Assembly: GCF_006965485.1 (NCBI RefSeq)
Contig: NZ_CP041360.1
Location: 124,001 to 188,000 of the forward strand
Length of the DNA stretch: 64,000 nucleotides
Reading direction: 5' to 3'
DNA from: Spirosoma sp. KCTC 42546
GTDB taxonomy: Bacteria; Bacteroidota; Bacteroidia; Cytophagales; Spirosomataceae
Shown: one piece after another, positions 9,461 through 18,364 of the stretch
Layout: each line of letters starts with the position of its first letter
How positions within the stretch are numbered: the stretch's first letter is position 1
Translations under genes and position numbers: made by a program
Notes under the pieces: generated by a model
Seen by the model: only the letters and a program-made list of their open reading frames with translations
What the model was told of the DNA's origin: nothing
The model's database searches: none

Positions 9461-10750
9461 ATGCAAACCAGGGAAACTAGTAACGAGGGGGCAGTCAGTA
9501 ACCTGTACCGAAATTATGTCCTAGCGATGTTGACGCTGGTATACGTCTTCAACTTTGTTGATCGTCAACTCCTGGTTATCCTGCAGGAGTCGATTAAACG
9601 AGATTTACACTTATCCGATACCCAGCTTGGCGTGCTTTCTGGGTTTACGTTTGCTCTATTTTACGTCACCCTGGGCATCCCTATTGCACGTTTGGCCGAT
9701 AAAACCAACCGCAGGAATACCGTAGCAGCCTCCTTAGCCATATGGAGTATAATGACTGCTGGCTCGGGTCTGGTAAGAAACTACATTCAGTTACTATTGG
9801 CCCGTGTTGGCGTGGGGATTGGGGAAGCAGGAGGAAGCCCTCCGGCTCATGCGATGCTATCCGATTACTTCCCGCCTGAAAAACGATCTACGGCACTCTC
9901 AATCTACTCAACAGGTATTTATTTCGGGATATTGACGGGTTTTTTACTGGGTGGTTATTTGAACCAGCGTCTTGGATGGCGAACCGCATTTTTCGTGGTG
10001 GGTATACCGGGCATTATTTTTTCATTGCTGTTTTACACGTCGGTGAAAGAGCCTCAACGTGGAGTAATGGATAGGGATGAAGCACTGGTAATTGACCCTC
10101 CTTCGTTGCGTGAGGTGCTAAAGCGGTTGTACTCAACCAAAACTTTTGTTTACCTGGCAATGGCTACAGGCCTGCATGTTTTTTGTATATATGGGCTGCT
10201 TAATTGGGCTCCTTCTTTCCTGGCGAGGCTTCATGGGATGACGCAGTCAGAAATAGGCGCTTTACTTGGTCCGATCTTCGGCATTGGTGGAGCAGTTGGT
10301 TCGTTCGCTGGTGGGCTCCTGACGGATTATTTGGGGAAAAGGGATAAAGGGTGGTACCTGAAAGCGCCGGCTTATGCAATTATTGTCTCTATCCCATGTG
10401 CAGCCGGAGCACTTTTTCTGCAGAATACAGTGTATTCGGTAATCTGTTTAGGCTTGAGTGCGTCGCTTCATAGTATGTATCTGGGGCCATCTGTTGCCGT
10501 AGCTCATAGTCTTGTTCCGGCTTCAATGCGTTCCCTTACGTCCGCTATCCTGTTTTTTGTGCTCAACTTTATCGGTTTAGGGTTTGGACCCCTGGTTGTC
10601 GGCATGATTAGCGATCAGCTCACCCCGTCTCTGGGTATCGAATCCCTGAGATGGGCCATGTCGATCATAATCATTATAAGTTTTGGATCGACCGCACTCT
10701 TTTTAATTGCTGCCAAAAAACTAGCAGTCGATCTAAAGCTGGCGAGATAA
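9461..10750 (+). CDS. MFS transporter, Spinster-like
   Basis: A 429-residue integral membrane protein with about 12 predicted helices. The N-terminal FNFVDRQLL, the loop ARLADKTNRRN between helices 2 and 3, and GIGEAGGSPPAHAMLSDYFP are typical of the Spinster/hexuronate branch of the major facilitator superfamily. It should move a small organic molecule or lipid-like compound by proton coupling; the substrate cannot be read from sequence. It is divergent from the synthetase and followed 110 bp later by a secreted serine hydrolase, probably as one unit. Export of the synthetase product is possible but only because of position; many Spinster genes sit near unrelated catabolic genes. Confidence 0.85.
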   Translation: MQTRETSNEGAVSNLYRNYVLAMLTLVYVFNFVDRQLLVILQESIKRDLHLSDTQLGVLSGFTFALFYVTLGIPIARLADKTNRRNTVAASLAIWSIMTAGSGLVRNYIQLLLARVGVGIGEAGGSPPAHAMLSDYFPPEKRSTALSIYSTGIYFGILTGFLLGGYLNQRLGWRTAFFVVGIPGIIFSLLFYTSVKEPQRGVMDRDEALVIDPPSLREVLKRLYSTKTFVYLAMATGLHVFCIYGLLNWAPSFLARLHGMTQSEIGALLGPIFGIGGAVGSFAGGLLTDYLGKRDKGWYLKAPAYAIIVSIPCAAGALFLQNTVYSVICLGLSASLHSMYLGPSVAVAHSLVPASMRSLTSAILFFVLNFIGLGFGPLVVGMISDQLTPSLGIESLRWAMSIIIIISFGSTALFLIAAKKLAVDLKLAR

Positions 10751-10860
10751 GCCTCTGTGCGATGAATTAGTCTGGCCCTGGAAATTACCTGGCTTTTCCG
10801 CTATTGCCCTTAAGTGATTTTATTAACTATCTGTTTTTGATACATCCCAACCTAAAAACT

Positions 10861-12165
10861 ATGAACCGTTACATAATCACTCTGTTTTCTCTATTTGCCT
10901 TTATTCCGTACTCAACTACGGTACAAGCCCAATCAAAAGCCTTGACGGAAGCTGCTCCTGGGGCTGGTGGGTTTTCTGTAGCCCGCCTTGCTCGATTGGA
11001 TTCAAGTATGAATGACTGGGTCAGGCAGAAATGGGTGAATGGTTCTGTGGTCCTTATTGCCCGACACGGCAAAATTGTTTTCTATAAGGCTCATGGATAC
11101 AATGATCCAACTACGAAAGTGCCGCTCGACAGAAATGGGATCTTTCGTGTGGCTTCACAAACAAAAGCACTCACTACGGTGGCCGTAATGATGTTGTGGG
11201 AAGAAGGGAAGTTTTCGCTGGACGATCCAGTTTCCAAGTTCATTCCCTCCTTTGCTAATGAAAAAGTGCTGGCTACCTTCAATCCAAAAGATACCACATA
11301 CACTACTGTTCCGGCTAAACGGCCCGTCTCTATTCGCGATTTATTAACCCATACATCGGGTCTGGGGTATCCAGCAATTGGTACTCCTGCGGAAAATGCC
11401 ATTTATGCAAAAAACTATGTTACCGGAGGAGTTGGTGTTAAGGGGCAAAAACTTTCCGATGCAATGAACCGCCTGGGCAGCTTACCACTCTTTTTTCAAC
11501 CCGGTGAACAATGGAAGTATGGATTGAATATGGACGTATTAGGCTACCTGGTTCAGCTCTGGTCAGGTATGACCCTGGACGTTTTTTTTGAGAAGCGTAT
11601 TTGTCAGCCCCTTGGAATGAAAGATACCAATTTTAATGTGCCGCCCGAAAAAGGCTCCAGACTGGTCAACTTTTTCCTGGGCGATTCTACCGGAACGATC
11701 AAAAAGCAGGAATCGGTTTTTGGCGGATCGCTTGATATGAACTATCCCCTCCAAAAAACCGACTATTTTTCGGGTGGTGGTGGTTTGTCATCCACTATTT
11801 ATGATTATGCTATTTTCCTGCAGATGTTGTTGAATGGTGGGGAATACAACGGTGTGCGCCTGTTAGCCCGCAATACGGTTCGTATGATGACCATGAATCA
11901 AATTGGCAACATGAGCCCTACTATGGGTGACCATGCCAGTGAGAACAAATTTGGCTTTGGCTTTTTCATTATCTCTGAAAATGGCAGTAGGTTTACCCCC
12001 AGCCAAGCCGGTACTTACTCCTGGGGTGGGGTGTTTTCTACCTCTTACTGGGTTGATCCAAAAGAGAATATGTTGGTATTGATATACCGGCAAATGTGGG
12101 GGCCTTATATTACAAATATAGACAAAGTAGTTAAGCCTTTAGTGTATCAGGCAATTAATGATTGA
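10861..12165 (+). CDS. Secreted serine hydrolase, beta-lactamase/family VIII esterase type
   Basis: About 434 residues from the chosen start, which gives a clean signal peptide ending near VQAQS; a longer frame opening at 10804 would put a poor leader before it. The fold is the serine beta-lactamase/penicillin-binding-protein-like family. The nucleophile motif SQTK (SxxK) follows FRVA, and the Tyr base lies in WKYGLNMDVLGYL, the EstB/LovD-type motif rather than the YxN of true class C lactamases. Expected activity is ester or amide hydrolysis, or acyl transfer, in the periplasm. It is co-directional with the MFS gene. Whether it touches the synthetase product is unknown. Confidence 0.85.
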   Translation: MNRYIITLFSLFAFIPYSTTVQAQSKALTEAAPGAGGFSVARLARLDSSMNDWVRQKWVNGSVVLIARHGKIVFYKAHGYNDPTTKVPLDRNGIFRVASQTKALTTVAVMMLWEEGKFSLDDPVSKFIPSFANEKVLATFNPKDTTYTTVPAKRPVSIRDLLTHTSGLGYPAIGTPAENAIYAKNYVTGGVGVKGQKLSDAMNRLGSLPLFFQPGEQWKYGLNMDVLGYLVQLWSGMTLDVFFEKRICQPLGMKDTNFNVPPEKGSRLVNFFLGDSTGTIKKQESVFGGSLDMNYPLQKTDYFSGGGGLSSTIYDYAIFLQMLLNGGEYNGVRLLARNTVRMMTMNQIGNMSPTMGDHASENKFGFGFFIISENGSRFTPSQAGTYSWGGVFSTSYWVDPKENMLVLIYRQMWGPYITNIDKVVKPLVYQAIND

Positions 12166-12264
12166 TACGTAACGAATACGGGCCATAGGGAGCTGTATCG
12201 TGAAAGCAGAATCGGTTTGGCAGTCCGGCGCAACGTACACAAATAAGCTGTAAGTATACTATAG

Positions 12265-12299
12265 AAAAGTTGAATATTCTTCTGATAATCAACTTTTTA
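12265..12299 (+). terminator. Terminator-like hairpin after the serine hydrolase
   Basis: AAAAGTTGA (12265-12273) and TCAACTTTT (12289-12297) are perfect inverted copies with a 15-nt loop and one further T. It lies 100 bp past the hydrolase stop. The weak, A/T-rich stem lowers certainty. Confidence 0.45.
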
Positions 12300-12410
12300 C
12301 ATAAAAAGATATTTGCTTGATACGGGAGCTATTCAGGGAGTATGATTGTTATTAATCAGTGTGGGTGATGTGCTGTTTAGCTCGATAGTTACCCGCTCTT
12401 CTACTCCGTT

Positions 12411-13559
12411 ATGACGTCTGAATTAATGCCTATTTTGCCAGTTCTATCAACCCCTCAGCCCCTTGTAAAGTCACCCCGTTTTTGGATGCCCAGGCGGGTC
12501 GTTTTTACGGCCGATGCCCTCAAGGAGCCCTATGGCCAGGCTATCTATGAACGCATATCGGCGCTTGATCTACCCATCGAAATCGCCAAAAGCAATCGAA
12601 TTGCCGGGCTAAGGGGAGCTAATGAACGCGAGACCTATCGAATTGCCAAGAATACCTTAGCCATTGTGAATGCTCCGCCGGGTGCCTTTAAGTTCCAACC
12701 CATTCCCCCCTCGGCCGACTGGCAAATGAACCTGGCCGAAGGTTGCCCGGCCCATTGTCAATACTGTTATTTAGCCGGAAGCTTAGCTGGTCCGCCCGTC
12801 GTGCGGGCCTACGCCAATCTGCCTAAGTTGCTCGCGCACACCGCTACGTACGAGGGCACTTATCCACCCAACCGGAGCTGGCAGGGTTATGACGTGAACC
12901 ACCCCACCACCTTCGAAGTTAGCTGTTATACCGATGTGTTAGGCATTGAACACCTGACCGGTGGCTTAGCCGAGTCTATCCGTTACTTCGGAACACGGCT
13001 AGTAGGCCACCGTGAACACGGGCAGTTGCGCTTTGTGTCTAAGTACGATCAGGTGGATAGCCTGCTCAACCTGCCCCACAATGGGCAGACCCGCGCGCGC
13101 ATCAGCCTTAATGCCGATACCATAGCCCGGCGTTTGGAGGGTGGAACGGCTTCGGTAGAGTCGCGGTTGCAGGGCCTGCGCAAACTAGCCCTACCGAAGC
13201 AGTTGGGCGGTGGGGGATACCCCATTGGTGTTGTTATTGCGCCTATTATGCCCATTCCCGATTGGCGTGAGCACTACGCATCCTTGCTCGATCGCATCGC
13301 TGAGGTTATCGACTTCCCCTGCGATATGAATGCTGAGTTCATTAGCCACCGCTTTACACCTGGTTCCAGGAACATCTTGTTGGCGTGGTACCCTAATACG
13401 TCGCTGGAGATGGACGAAACGAAGCGTGCCGAGAAGCGCAACAAGTTTGGTGGCACTAAGTATGTTTATCGCCCCGAGGAGATGAAAGAGATGAAGACTT
13501 TCTTCTATGCCGAATGGCAGAAGCGTTTCCCCGAAGCGCCAGTACTTTATTGGACATAA
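12411..13559 (+). CDS. Spore photoproduct lyase-like radical SAM protein
   Basis: A 382-residue radical SAM enzyme. The cluster motif is CPAHCQYC (Cx3Cx2C) near residue 113, and the wider context EGCPAHCQYCYLAGSL matches SplB. The equivalent of the SplB hydrogen-donor cysteine is present in FEVSCYTDVLGIEHLT near residue 171, so the enzyme looks complete. SplB repairs the UV-induced spore photoproduct by direct reversal; Bacteroidota do not sporulate, so the substrate here may be another thymine lesion or a different molecule. The gene stands alone with a 230-bp leader and is convergent with the histidine kinase. An in-frame ATG lies 15 bp after the chosen start. Confidence 0.85.
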   Translation: MTSELMPILPVLSTPQPLVKSPRFWMPRRVVFTADALKEPYGQAIYERISALDLPIEIAKSNRIAGLRGANERETYRIAKNTLAIVNAPPGAFKFQPIPPSADWQMNLAEGCPAHCQYCYLAGSLAGPPVVRAYANLPKLLAHTATYEGTYPPNRSWQGYDVNHPTTFEVSCYTDVLGIEHLTGGLAESIRYFGTRLVGHREHGQLRFVSKYDQVDSLLNLPHNGQTRARISLNADTIARRLEGGTASVESRLQGLRKLALPKQLGGGGYPIGVVIAPIMPIPDWREHYASLLDRIAEVIDFPCDMNAEFISHRFTPGSRNILLAWYPNTSLEMDETKRAEKRNKFGGTKYVYRPEEMKEMKTFFYAEWQKRFPEAPVLYWT

Positions 13560-13627
13560 GAGGAATGAGCCGTGGCTTTGCGACGGACCAAAGTTGGTAG
13601 CCGTACGTTTCCTGGCCTGTCTTGGGC

Positions 13628-15223
13628 CTAAACGGGAAAATAGGCACTAAAGGTAGTGCCCAGGCCAGGTTGGCTCGTGGCGGTAATGGCTCCTCCATGA
13701 TTACTGACTACCTTTTCGCAAATGGCTAAACCCACTCCCGTACCGGCAAACTCGTTTTTGCCGTGCAGACGCTGAAAGACCTGAAAGATCCGATCCAGGT
13801 ATTTTTCATCGAAACCAATTCCGTTATCAGTCACATCAAGGCGGTGGTAAGCCAGGGCAGGGCGTTTTGGGCTAACGCTGGCTGGCAGGTTTTCGAAGGC
13901 AACCCAACTGGCGCTCACTTCAATTAGGGACGCAACCTCAGGTCGACGAAATTTTAAGGCGTTACTGAGGAGGTTCCGAACCAGTTGCTGTAATTGTAAG
14001 CGGTCTCCTTCAAGTGTGGGTAACTTTCCAACCACAACACTTGCCTCACTTTCGGCGATCATCAAGTCCAGGTCGAGCAATACGGTCTGAACAATCGTGT
14101 CCAGCGATATGGGCGCACTGGTATCTCGGTGCGTAGAGATCCGTGAAAAGCTAAGTAAGTCCCGAATCAGCGTAGACATGCGGCTGGCCGCCGATTGCAT
14201 TCGTTCCAGATAAACCAGTTCATCGCCTTCGGAACTGGCATACCTAGTCTTTAACAAATCGCCAAATTGCTGAATCTTACGCAGGGGCTCCTGTAAATCG
14301 TGGCTGGCAATGTAAGCGAACTGTTGTAAGTTTTCGTTGGATCGCCGTAAATCCTCATTCGAAATTTCCAACTGCTGGGTACGTTGCGTTACCTGCTGCT
14401 CCAGAGCGAATTGGGCCCGCCGTTGTGGGGTCACATCCTGAACCATGCCGCTAATCTTGTAGGCCTGACCGGCCTGATTGACATACGCTTTTCCGTGGGA
14501 GTGCAAAATTCGTTCTGCTCCATTGGAGTCTGATACGCGGTATTCAACATCATAATGTCCATCAGATCCGCCGGAAATGGCTTGCTGCATGGATGTCCGA
14601 ACGAGTGCCCAGTCTTCTAACCGCACGAGTCGAAAAGCAAGCTCAGTGGTAATGGGTTCAGTGGGCCCAATGCCATGCCAGGCGCGTAGTCTGGATGAGT
14701 ACTCAATATGGCCCGTGATCAGATCATAGTGCCAGGTGCCCAACTGGGCCAGCTCGATGGCCGATTGTAGTCCTTCCTGAGCCTCTTCTGTCAGTTGCCG
14801 GGTGAGTACCTGCTGGGTAATGTCCTGAGCGGTGCCCGAAAACCGATAAGCCCGTCCCTGCTCATCGAAATAGGCCTGCCCTTTGGCCAGTAACCAGCGG
14901 ATCTGGGTATCATCCTGACGGATAATTCGGTACTCAATTTCATAGTGCCCGCCCGATTCTGGATTCAATGCCCACTGCATGGCTTTCTGAACCCGTTGCT
15001 GATCATCGGCGTGTACATACTGCATGAGCTGTTCGGGTGACTTAAAGTCCCGGACATCCGTTCCGGCAAACCCGTAGAGTTCTTGAGTGCGCTGATCCCA
15101 CCAGGCAACCTGAGTCCGGAAGTTTAAATCCCAGGTACCAATACCAGCTGCCTGGAGGGCAAATCGCAATCGTTCATTTTCGGCCCCCTGGTCTTGGTTG
15201 GGGGGTGTACTACTAACTGCCAT
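13628..15223 (-). CDS. PAS-domain sensor histidine kinase
   Basis: This 531-residue, apparently soluble kinase has two PAS/PAC units (about 15-140 and 150-275), a short coiled linker, a HisKA domain with phospho-accepting His in ASHDLQEPLRK near residue 310, and a HATPase domain with N-box (NLLSNALKF), G1 (DNGIGFD) and G2 (GTGVGLAI). It resembles phytochrome-like and bacteriophytochrome-associated kinases of Bacteroidota but lacks GAF and PHY domains. The PAS domains could bind a small ligand; none is identifiable. No response regulator is adjacent, so the partner must be elsewhere. Confidence 0.93.
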   Translation of the reverse strand: MAVSSTPPNQDQGAENERLRFALQAAGIGTWDLNFRTQVAWWDQRTQELYGFAGTDVRDFKSPEQLMQYVHADDQQRVQKAMQWALNPESGGHYEIEYRIIRQDDTQIRWLLAKGQAYFDEQGRAYRFSGTAQDITQQVLTRQLTEEAQEGLQSAIELAQLGTWHYDLITGHIEYSSRLRAWHGIGPTEPITTELAFRLVRLEDWALVRTSMQQAISGGSDGHYDVEYRVSDSNGAERILHSHGKAYVNQAGQAYKISGMVQDVTPQRRAQFALEQQVTQRTQQLEISNEDLRRSNENLQQFAYIASHDLQEPLRKIQQFGDLLKTRYASSEGDELVYLERMQSAASRMSTLIRDLLSFSRISTHRDTSAPISLDTIVQTVLLDLDLMIAESEASVVVGKLPTLEGDRLQLQQLVRNLLSNALKFRRPEVASLIEVSASWVAFENLPASVSPKRPALAYHRLDVTDNGIGFDEKYLDRIFQVFQRLHGKNEFAGTGVGLAICEKVVSNHGGAITATSQPGLGTTFSAYFPV

Positions 15224-15339
15224 CCGTCTCCTGTATTAGTGCCTGATGATTGCTGCTCTGGTCATCTAGTTTACCTGTCTCAAGCTCAACTTTTCCTGGT
15301 GACGTTTGTTTGGTCAGGCTCTAGTTTATGGGCTAATGG

Positions 15340-15675
15340 TCAATTTTGTGCGATAAGGCCGCTCCCTCACTCGACGGTGTTTAGTTACAGCGGGGTATCT
15401 ACAAAACAAGCGCTGGATGCCATGTCCCAGCTTGTTGAGTGGGTACAAAGTGAACAACTTCGCCAGGCGTTGCAGGGCAGGTTCATCAGCGTGAATCTGA
15501 AAGCCAGGTTACCCGATTGGAACAGATAGCCAAACAATTGGGTATTGACCCGGATGGCGAAACCTGTATGGCCATGGAGGAGGAGCCACAACAGCGTGCG
15601 CCGGGGGCGGAAGATTTTGATCCGCAGGTGTTCTCCGATATGGCTAAAAAGATGGGTATTAAATACGAATATTAA
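15340..15675 (+). pseudogene. Frameshifted DUF892/YciE-like ferritin-fold gene remnant
   Basis: Two adjacent frames read as one family when joined. Frame one gives ALDAMSQLVEWVQSEQLRQA; after a shift near 15480 the reading continues as ESQVTRLEQIAKQLGIDPDG and then ETCMAME, ending at the stop at 15673-15675. This resembles the DUF892 (YciE/YciF) helical pattern in which an SEQLKQAL helix leads to HxxQTxxxVxRLEQIF and KCxAMEG. The usual N-terminal helix and the second half of the domain are missing or unrecognisable. I read it as a decayed stress-related ferritin-like gene; a sequencing error at 15480 could explain the shift but not the missing parts. Confidence 0.55.
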
Positions 15676-15779
15676 ACGTCAAGCAGCCAATCTTTTTTAC
15701 GATTTTCAGCACCCACTCCTGTTCCTGATTTTGTAAAGGCTTCACATAGGTGATGTAAATCTAGTATTTGGACGGCTTC

Positions 15780-15849
15780 TACCCCTAAATCCCCTGAAGG
15801 GGACTTTGTCTAAGCATGAGCAAAGTCCCCTTCAGGGGATTTAGGGGTA
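15780..15849. repeat. Perfect 29-bp inverted repeat (intergenic palindrome)
   Basis: The arms at 15780-15808 and 15821-15849 are exact reverse complements around a 12-nt loop. Each arm contains CCCCTGAAGGGG, itself able to fold. No T run follows on either strand, so it is not a typical terminator. It sits between a decayed gene and the end of a minus-strand operon. Such extended palindromes are dispersed repeats in many Bacteroidota genomes; the family name and copy number are unknown to me. Confidence 0.9.
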
Positions 15850-15982
15850 AAAAAGCTTACTAAAACTCCTAGTGGATCAATTTCTCAAGTCCCCTAAAAG
15901 AATAGGAATATGAGTGAGGGCTGGAAATATATAGAATCTGAATCCGTAAGCGGCTATTGGGGAAGTTGGATAACAACAGTAG

Positions 15983-18274
15983 CTATACCCCGGTTGAGCC
16001 CCGATTCCATTCCAGCCGGAGTCGTAAATGACCCTGAACCTGATACTCCTGATACGTTTTAGCGGTTTCGCTGGGCTTGAGTGGCTCATTGTTGGCAGCG
16101 TCTTCATCGTACAGATATAGCGTGGGGAGCGTTCCACTTTTAGCGAATAACCGTACCCGGCAAGTGCAACTGCTGGTGCCAGCCAGTCGAATCACCGCAT
16201 AGCCACTCGTTTTCGTGATCAACTGGTATTCAGCCTGATAAACGGGATAATCCAAAAATACCATGATCGGAACATCTGGAAACCGCTTGTAGGCATAGCT
16301 GGTCAAAATATAGGCCAAAGCGCCCCCATACACTTCCTGCCCAACGGAACCGGCCTGTTTCCAGCCCGTCGGCATATCTTCCAGCGGAATGGGTAAGTCA
16401 TGAATGATGCGCCCTTCCTTGGGGGATTGACTGACCGAATCAGCAGCCAGTTCCGATGGATAATAATAGCGGCCCCGGTGTAGCAAGTATTTCATATACT
16501 CCGAAAAAAACAGTCGGATGGAGTCGGGAACATCACGCCCTACCTCCTTGAGATAGTTGATCATGGTAGCCACAATTTCGCCCTCTTCGTAGGCCGCCAG
16601 ATACGGGGCATCCCGGAGAGGAGCCACGCCCAGAAACGTACTCCGATCAGTGCCAAAGCCGAACTGACAGTCCCAGATCCAGAGCCGGGCAATAACGTTG
16701 GCCAGACCTAGTCGACTCAAATCGAAATACAATCGGTTGCCGGTAATTTTCCACAACTTGGCCAGCGTGAGCGCACTCATGATCGTGATATTGCTCTGAT
16801 AGAGTAGTTCAAACCCTTTACCCCGGAGCCGCTCAGCCGAAGCGATGGCTTCGTCCAGGTAACGGGCTTCTTTCGTGAATTCATAGACCTGTACCATCAC
16901 GTGGGTGTACAGACCAGCTACGTCCAGCTCCCCGCCTTTCCCGATATCGGTTTCGGCCTTGACCACCTCCAGCGTTCGTACATCGTAAAATACCGGCCAG
17001 TCATAGTTGAAATGATGAGCCGCCTTGATAACGAACTCCAGCGAGTTAACCAGTAAGTCCTTGGCCTGGGCATTGCCCTGATGGGCTAACCGGCCTAAAT
17101 TCATCAATGTGTGTAACAGGTACCAGGAGTCGATCTTAGCTGGGTCCTGTTCCTCACTACGACTAGCCTTATCCTCGGTAAATGTACCGCCGGGTAACCA
17201 GCGCATGAGCGTTTGCCGGTTCTCATCATAAAACGAGGGCAGGCTCTGTTGCAGGCTCTCGACCAAGGGCACCGGTTTTTCACTCCAGTGCTGATACTCC
17301 CAGAGCGGCACCAGAATAGCCAGTTGCACCATGCTTTCGGGTGGCTTATAGGTTGCATCGACGTAGGCATTCAGATAGAAGTGCTTTTTAATCATTCGCC
17401 CGCAATCCGCCGATTCGCTTAAAGCCTCGATTGTTCGTTCGGCCGCTTTGGGCCAGTGATAATACTGGGTTTGGGATTTAGGAAGATGAAGATAAATGCT
17501 GGCCATCGCGTCCAGAAACTGGTCCGCGGCTTCGAACTCGCTTTGGGGAATCCGGTCGCTTAAATAAAGAAAGGCATCCGAGATCGTCAGTTCCTGTCCG
17601 GCTGGCAATGGAGAGGTGGCCGCTGGTAAGGCGAAGCCTACTTCGGGCCACTGCACACTGACTGTACCAGAGGGTTCGGTTTCTGTTGTCTGGAAATAGT
17701 CATTCAGCGCCGTAAAGTTCTGGAAGTATACCAAGGATCCTTCGGCTGGTTTGGCAACAGATAAATAGGCTAGTCCAGAGGTTGGCCCAGACTGTGTGAC
17801 ATAAACCATGCCCTGAGTTGTGGCCGGATTATAGTCCTTGTCCAACACATATACATCCTGTGGGAACGCCTGAACAGTAAAGGGCTGATTGGGTGTCAAT
17901 GAAGTCGTATAGCGGAGTAGCGGGTAATCACTCCTGGGCAATTCGACGGTTACCTGAAATTGCCCAAGAGCGCCCTCAATCAGGTACTCGACTTTTGTCT
18001 TACTTATTTTACCCACCTTGTAGCCCTTGATCATCTGCGGATCAAAGCAGGTGCGAATGGCTAACTGGCCCAACTTGCCAATGGTGTACAGTAGCCAAAA
18101 TGAATTGGTCGTCAGGCAAATAGCTAAGTGTCCCGTTTCAAGTTGCACATGGGCGTCGGCCCGGTGGGTAGCCTGTTTAAGCTGGTCATTGATACCCGTT
18201 ACCCATTGGGATGTTTCTTCAGTTTTGGTAAAGGGTTGCCAGTAAGTCGGACTGTTGTACGATTTAGTACGCAT
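15983..18274 (-). CDS. Large unrecognised protein, predicted alpha/alpha-toroid (glycosidase-like) fold
   Basis: A 763-residue protein without a signal peptide. The first 250 residues look beta-rich (a barrel/sandwich made of repeated short strands), and 260-660 looks like repeated helical hairpins rich in W, Y, H and D (DSWYLLHTLMNLGRLAHQG, HFNYDWPVFYD, GGELDVAGLYTHVMVQVYEF). That layout fits six-hairpin glycosidases and related lyases or epimerases; I cannot place catalytic acids with confidence. The C-terminal 100 residues look like a small beta domain. It is last in a minus-strand run that begins with a zinc alcohol dehydrogenase (20675), so carbohydrate oxidation or turnover is a fair guess and no more. 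Confidence 0.8.
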   Translation of the reverse strand: MRTKSYNSPTYWQPFTKTEETSQWVTGINDQLKQATHRADAHVQLETGHLAICLTTNSFWLLYTIGKLGQLAIRTCFDPQMIKGYKVGKISKTKVEYLIEGALGQFQVTVELPRSDYPLLRYTTSLTPNQPFTVQAFPQDVYVLDKDYNPATTQGMVYVTQSGPTSGLAYLSVAKPAEGSLVYFQNFTALNDYFQTTETEPSGTVSVQWPEVGFALPAATSPLPAGQELTISDAFLYLSDRIPQSEFEAADQFLDAMASIYLHLPKSQTQYYHWPKAAERTIEALSESADCGRMIKKHFYLNAYVDATYKPPESMVQLAILVPLWEYQHWSEKPVPLVESLQQSLPSFYDENRQTLMRWLPGGTFTEDKASRSEEQDPAKIDSWYLLHTLMNLGRLAHQGNAQAKDLLVNSLEFVIKAAHHFNYDWPVFYDVRTLEVVKAETDIGKGGELDVAGLYTHVMVQVYEFTKEARYLDEAIASAERLRGKGFELLYQSNITIMSALTLAKLWKITGNRLYFDLSRLGLANVIARLWIWDCQFGFGTDRSTFLGVAPLRDAPYLAAYEEGEIVATMINYLKEVGRDVPDSIRLFFSEYMKYLLHRGRYYYPSELAADSVSQSPKEGRIIHDLPIPLEDMPTGWKQAGSVGQEVYGGALAYILTSYAYKRFPDVPIMVFLDYPVYQAEYQLITKTSGYAVIRLAGTSSCTCRVRLFAKSGTLPTLYLYDEDAANNEPLKPSETAKTYQEYQVQGHLRLRLEWNRGSTGV

Positions 18275-18364
18275 TGGCTAGTGTTTGATCAACGTAGATT
18301 CTCTAGACTCTAATTGATTCTATCGCTTCTGATAATCAGTACAATAGGATCGGTAGAATCTAAA

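Noticed and set aside
10861..12165. True class C beta-lactamase
   Set aside because: The Tyr motif is of the EstB type (WKYGLNMDVLG), not YxN, so a resistance function is not supported.
9461..12165. Firm assignment of the MFS and esterase to the NRPS cluster
   Set aside because: Only adjacency supports it; no pathway-specific feature is visible, so it stays a low-weight finding.
15780..15849. Palindrome as a rho-independent terminator
   Set aside because: Arms are followed by no T run on either strand and it is far from a gene end on the plus strand.
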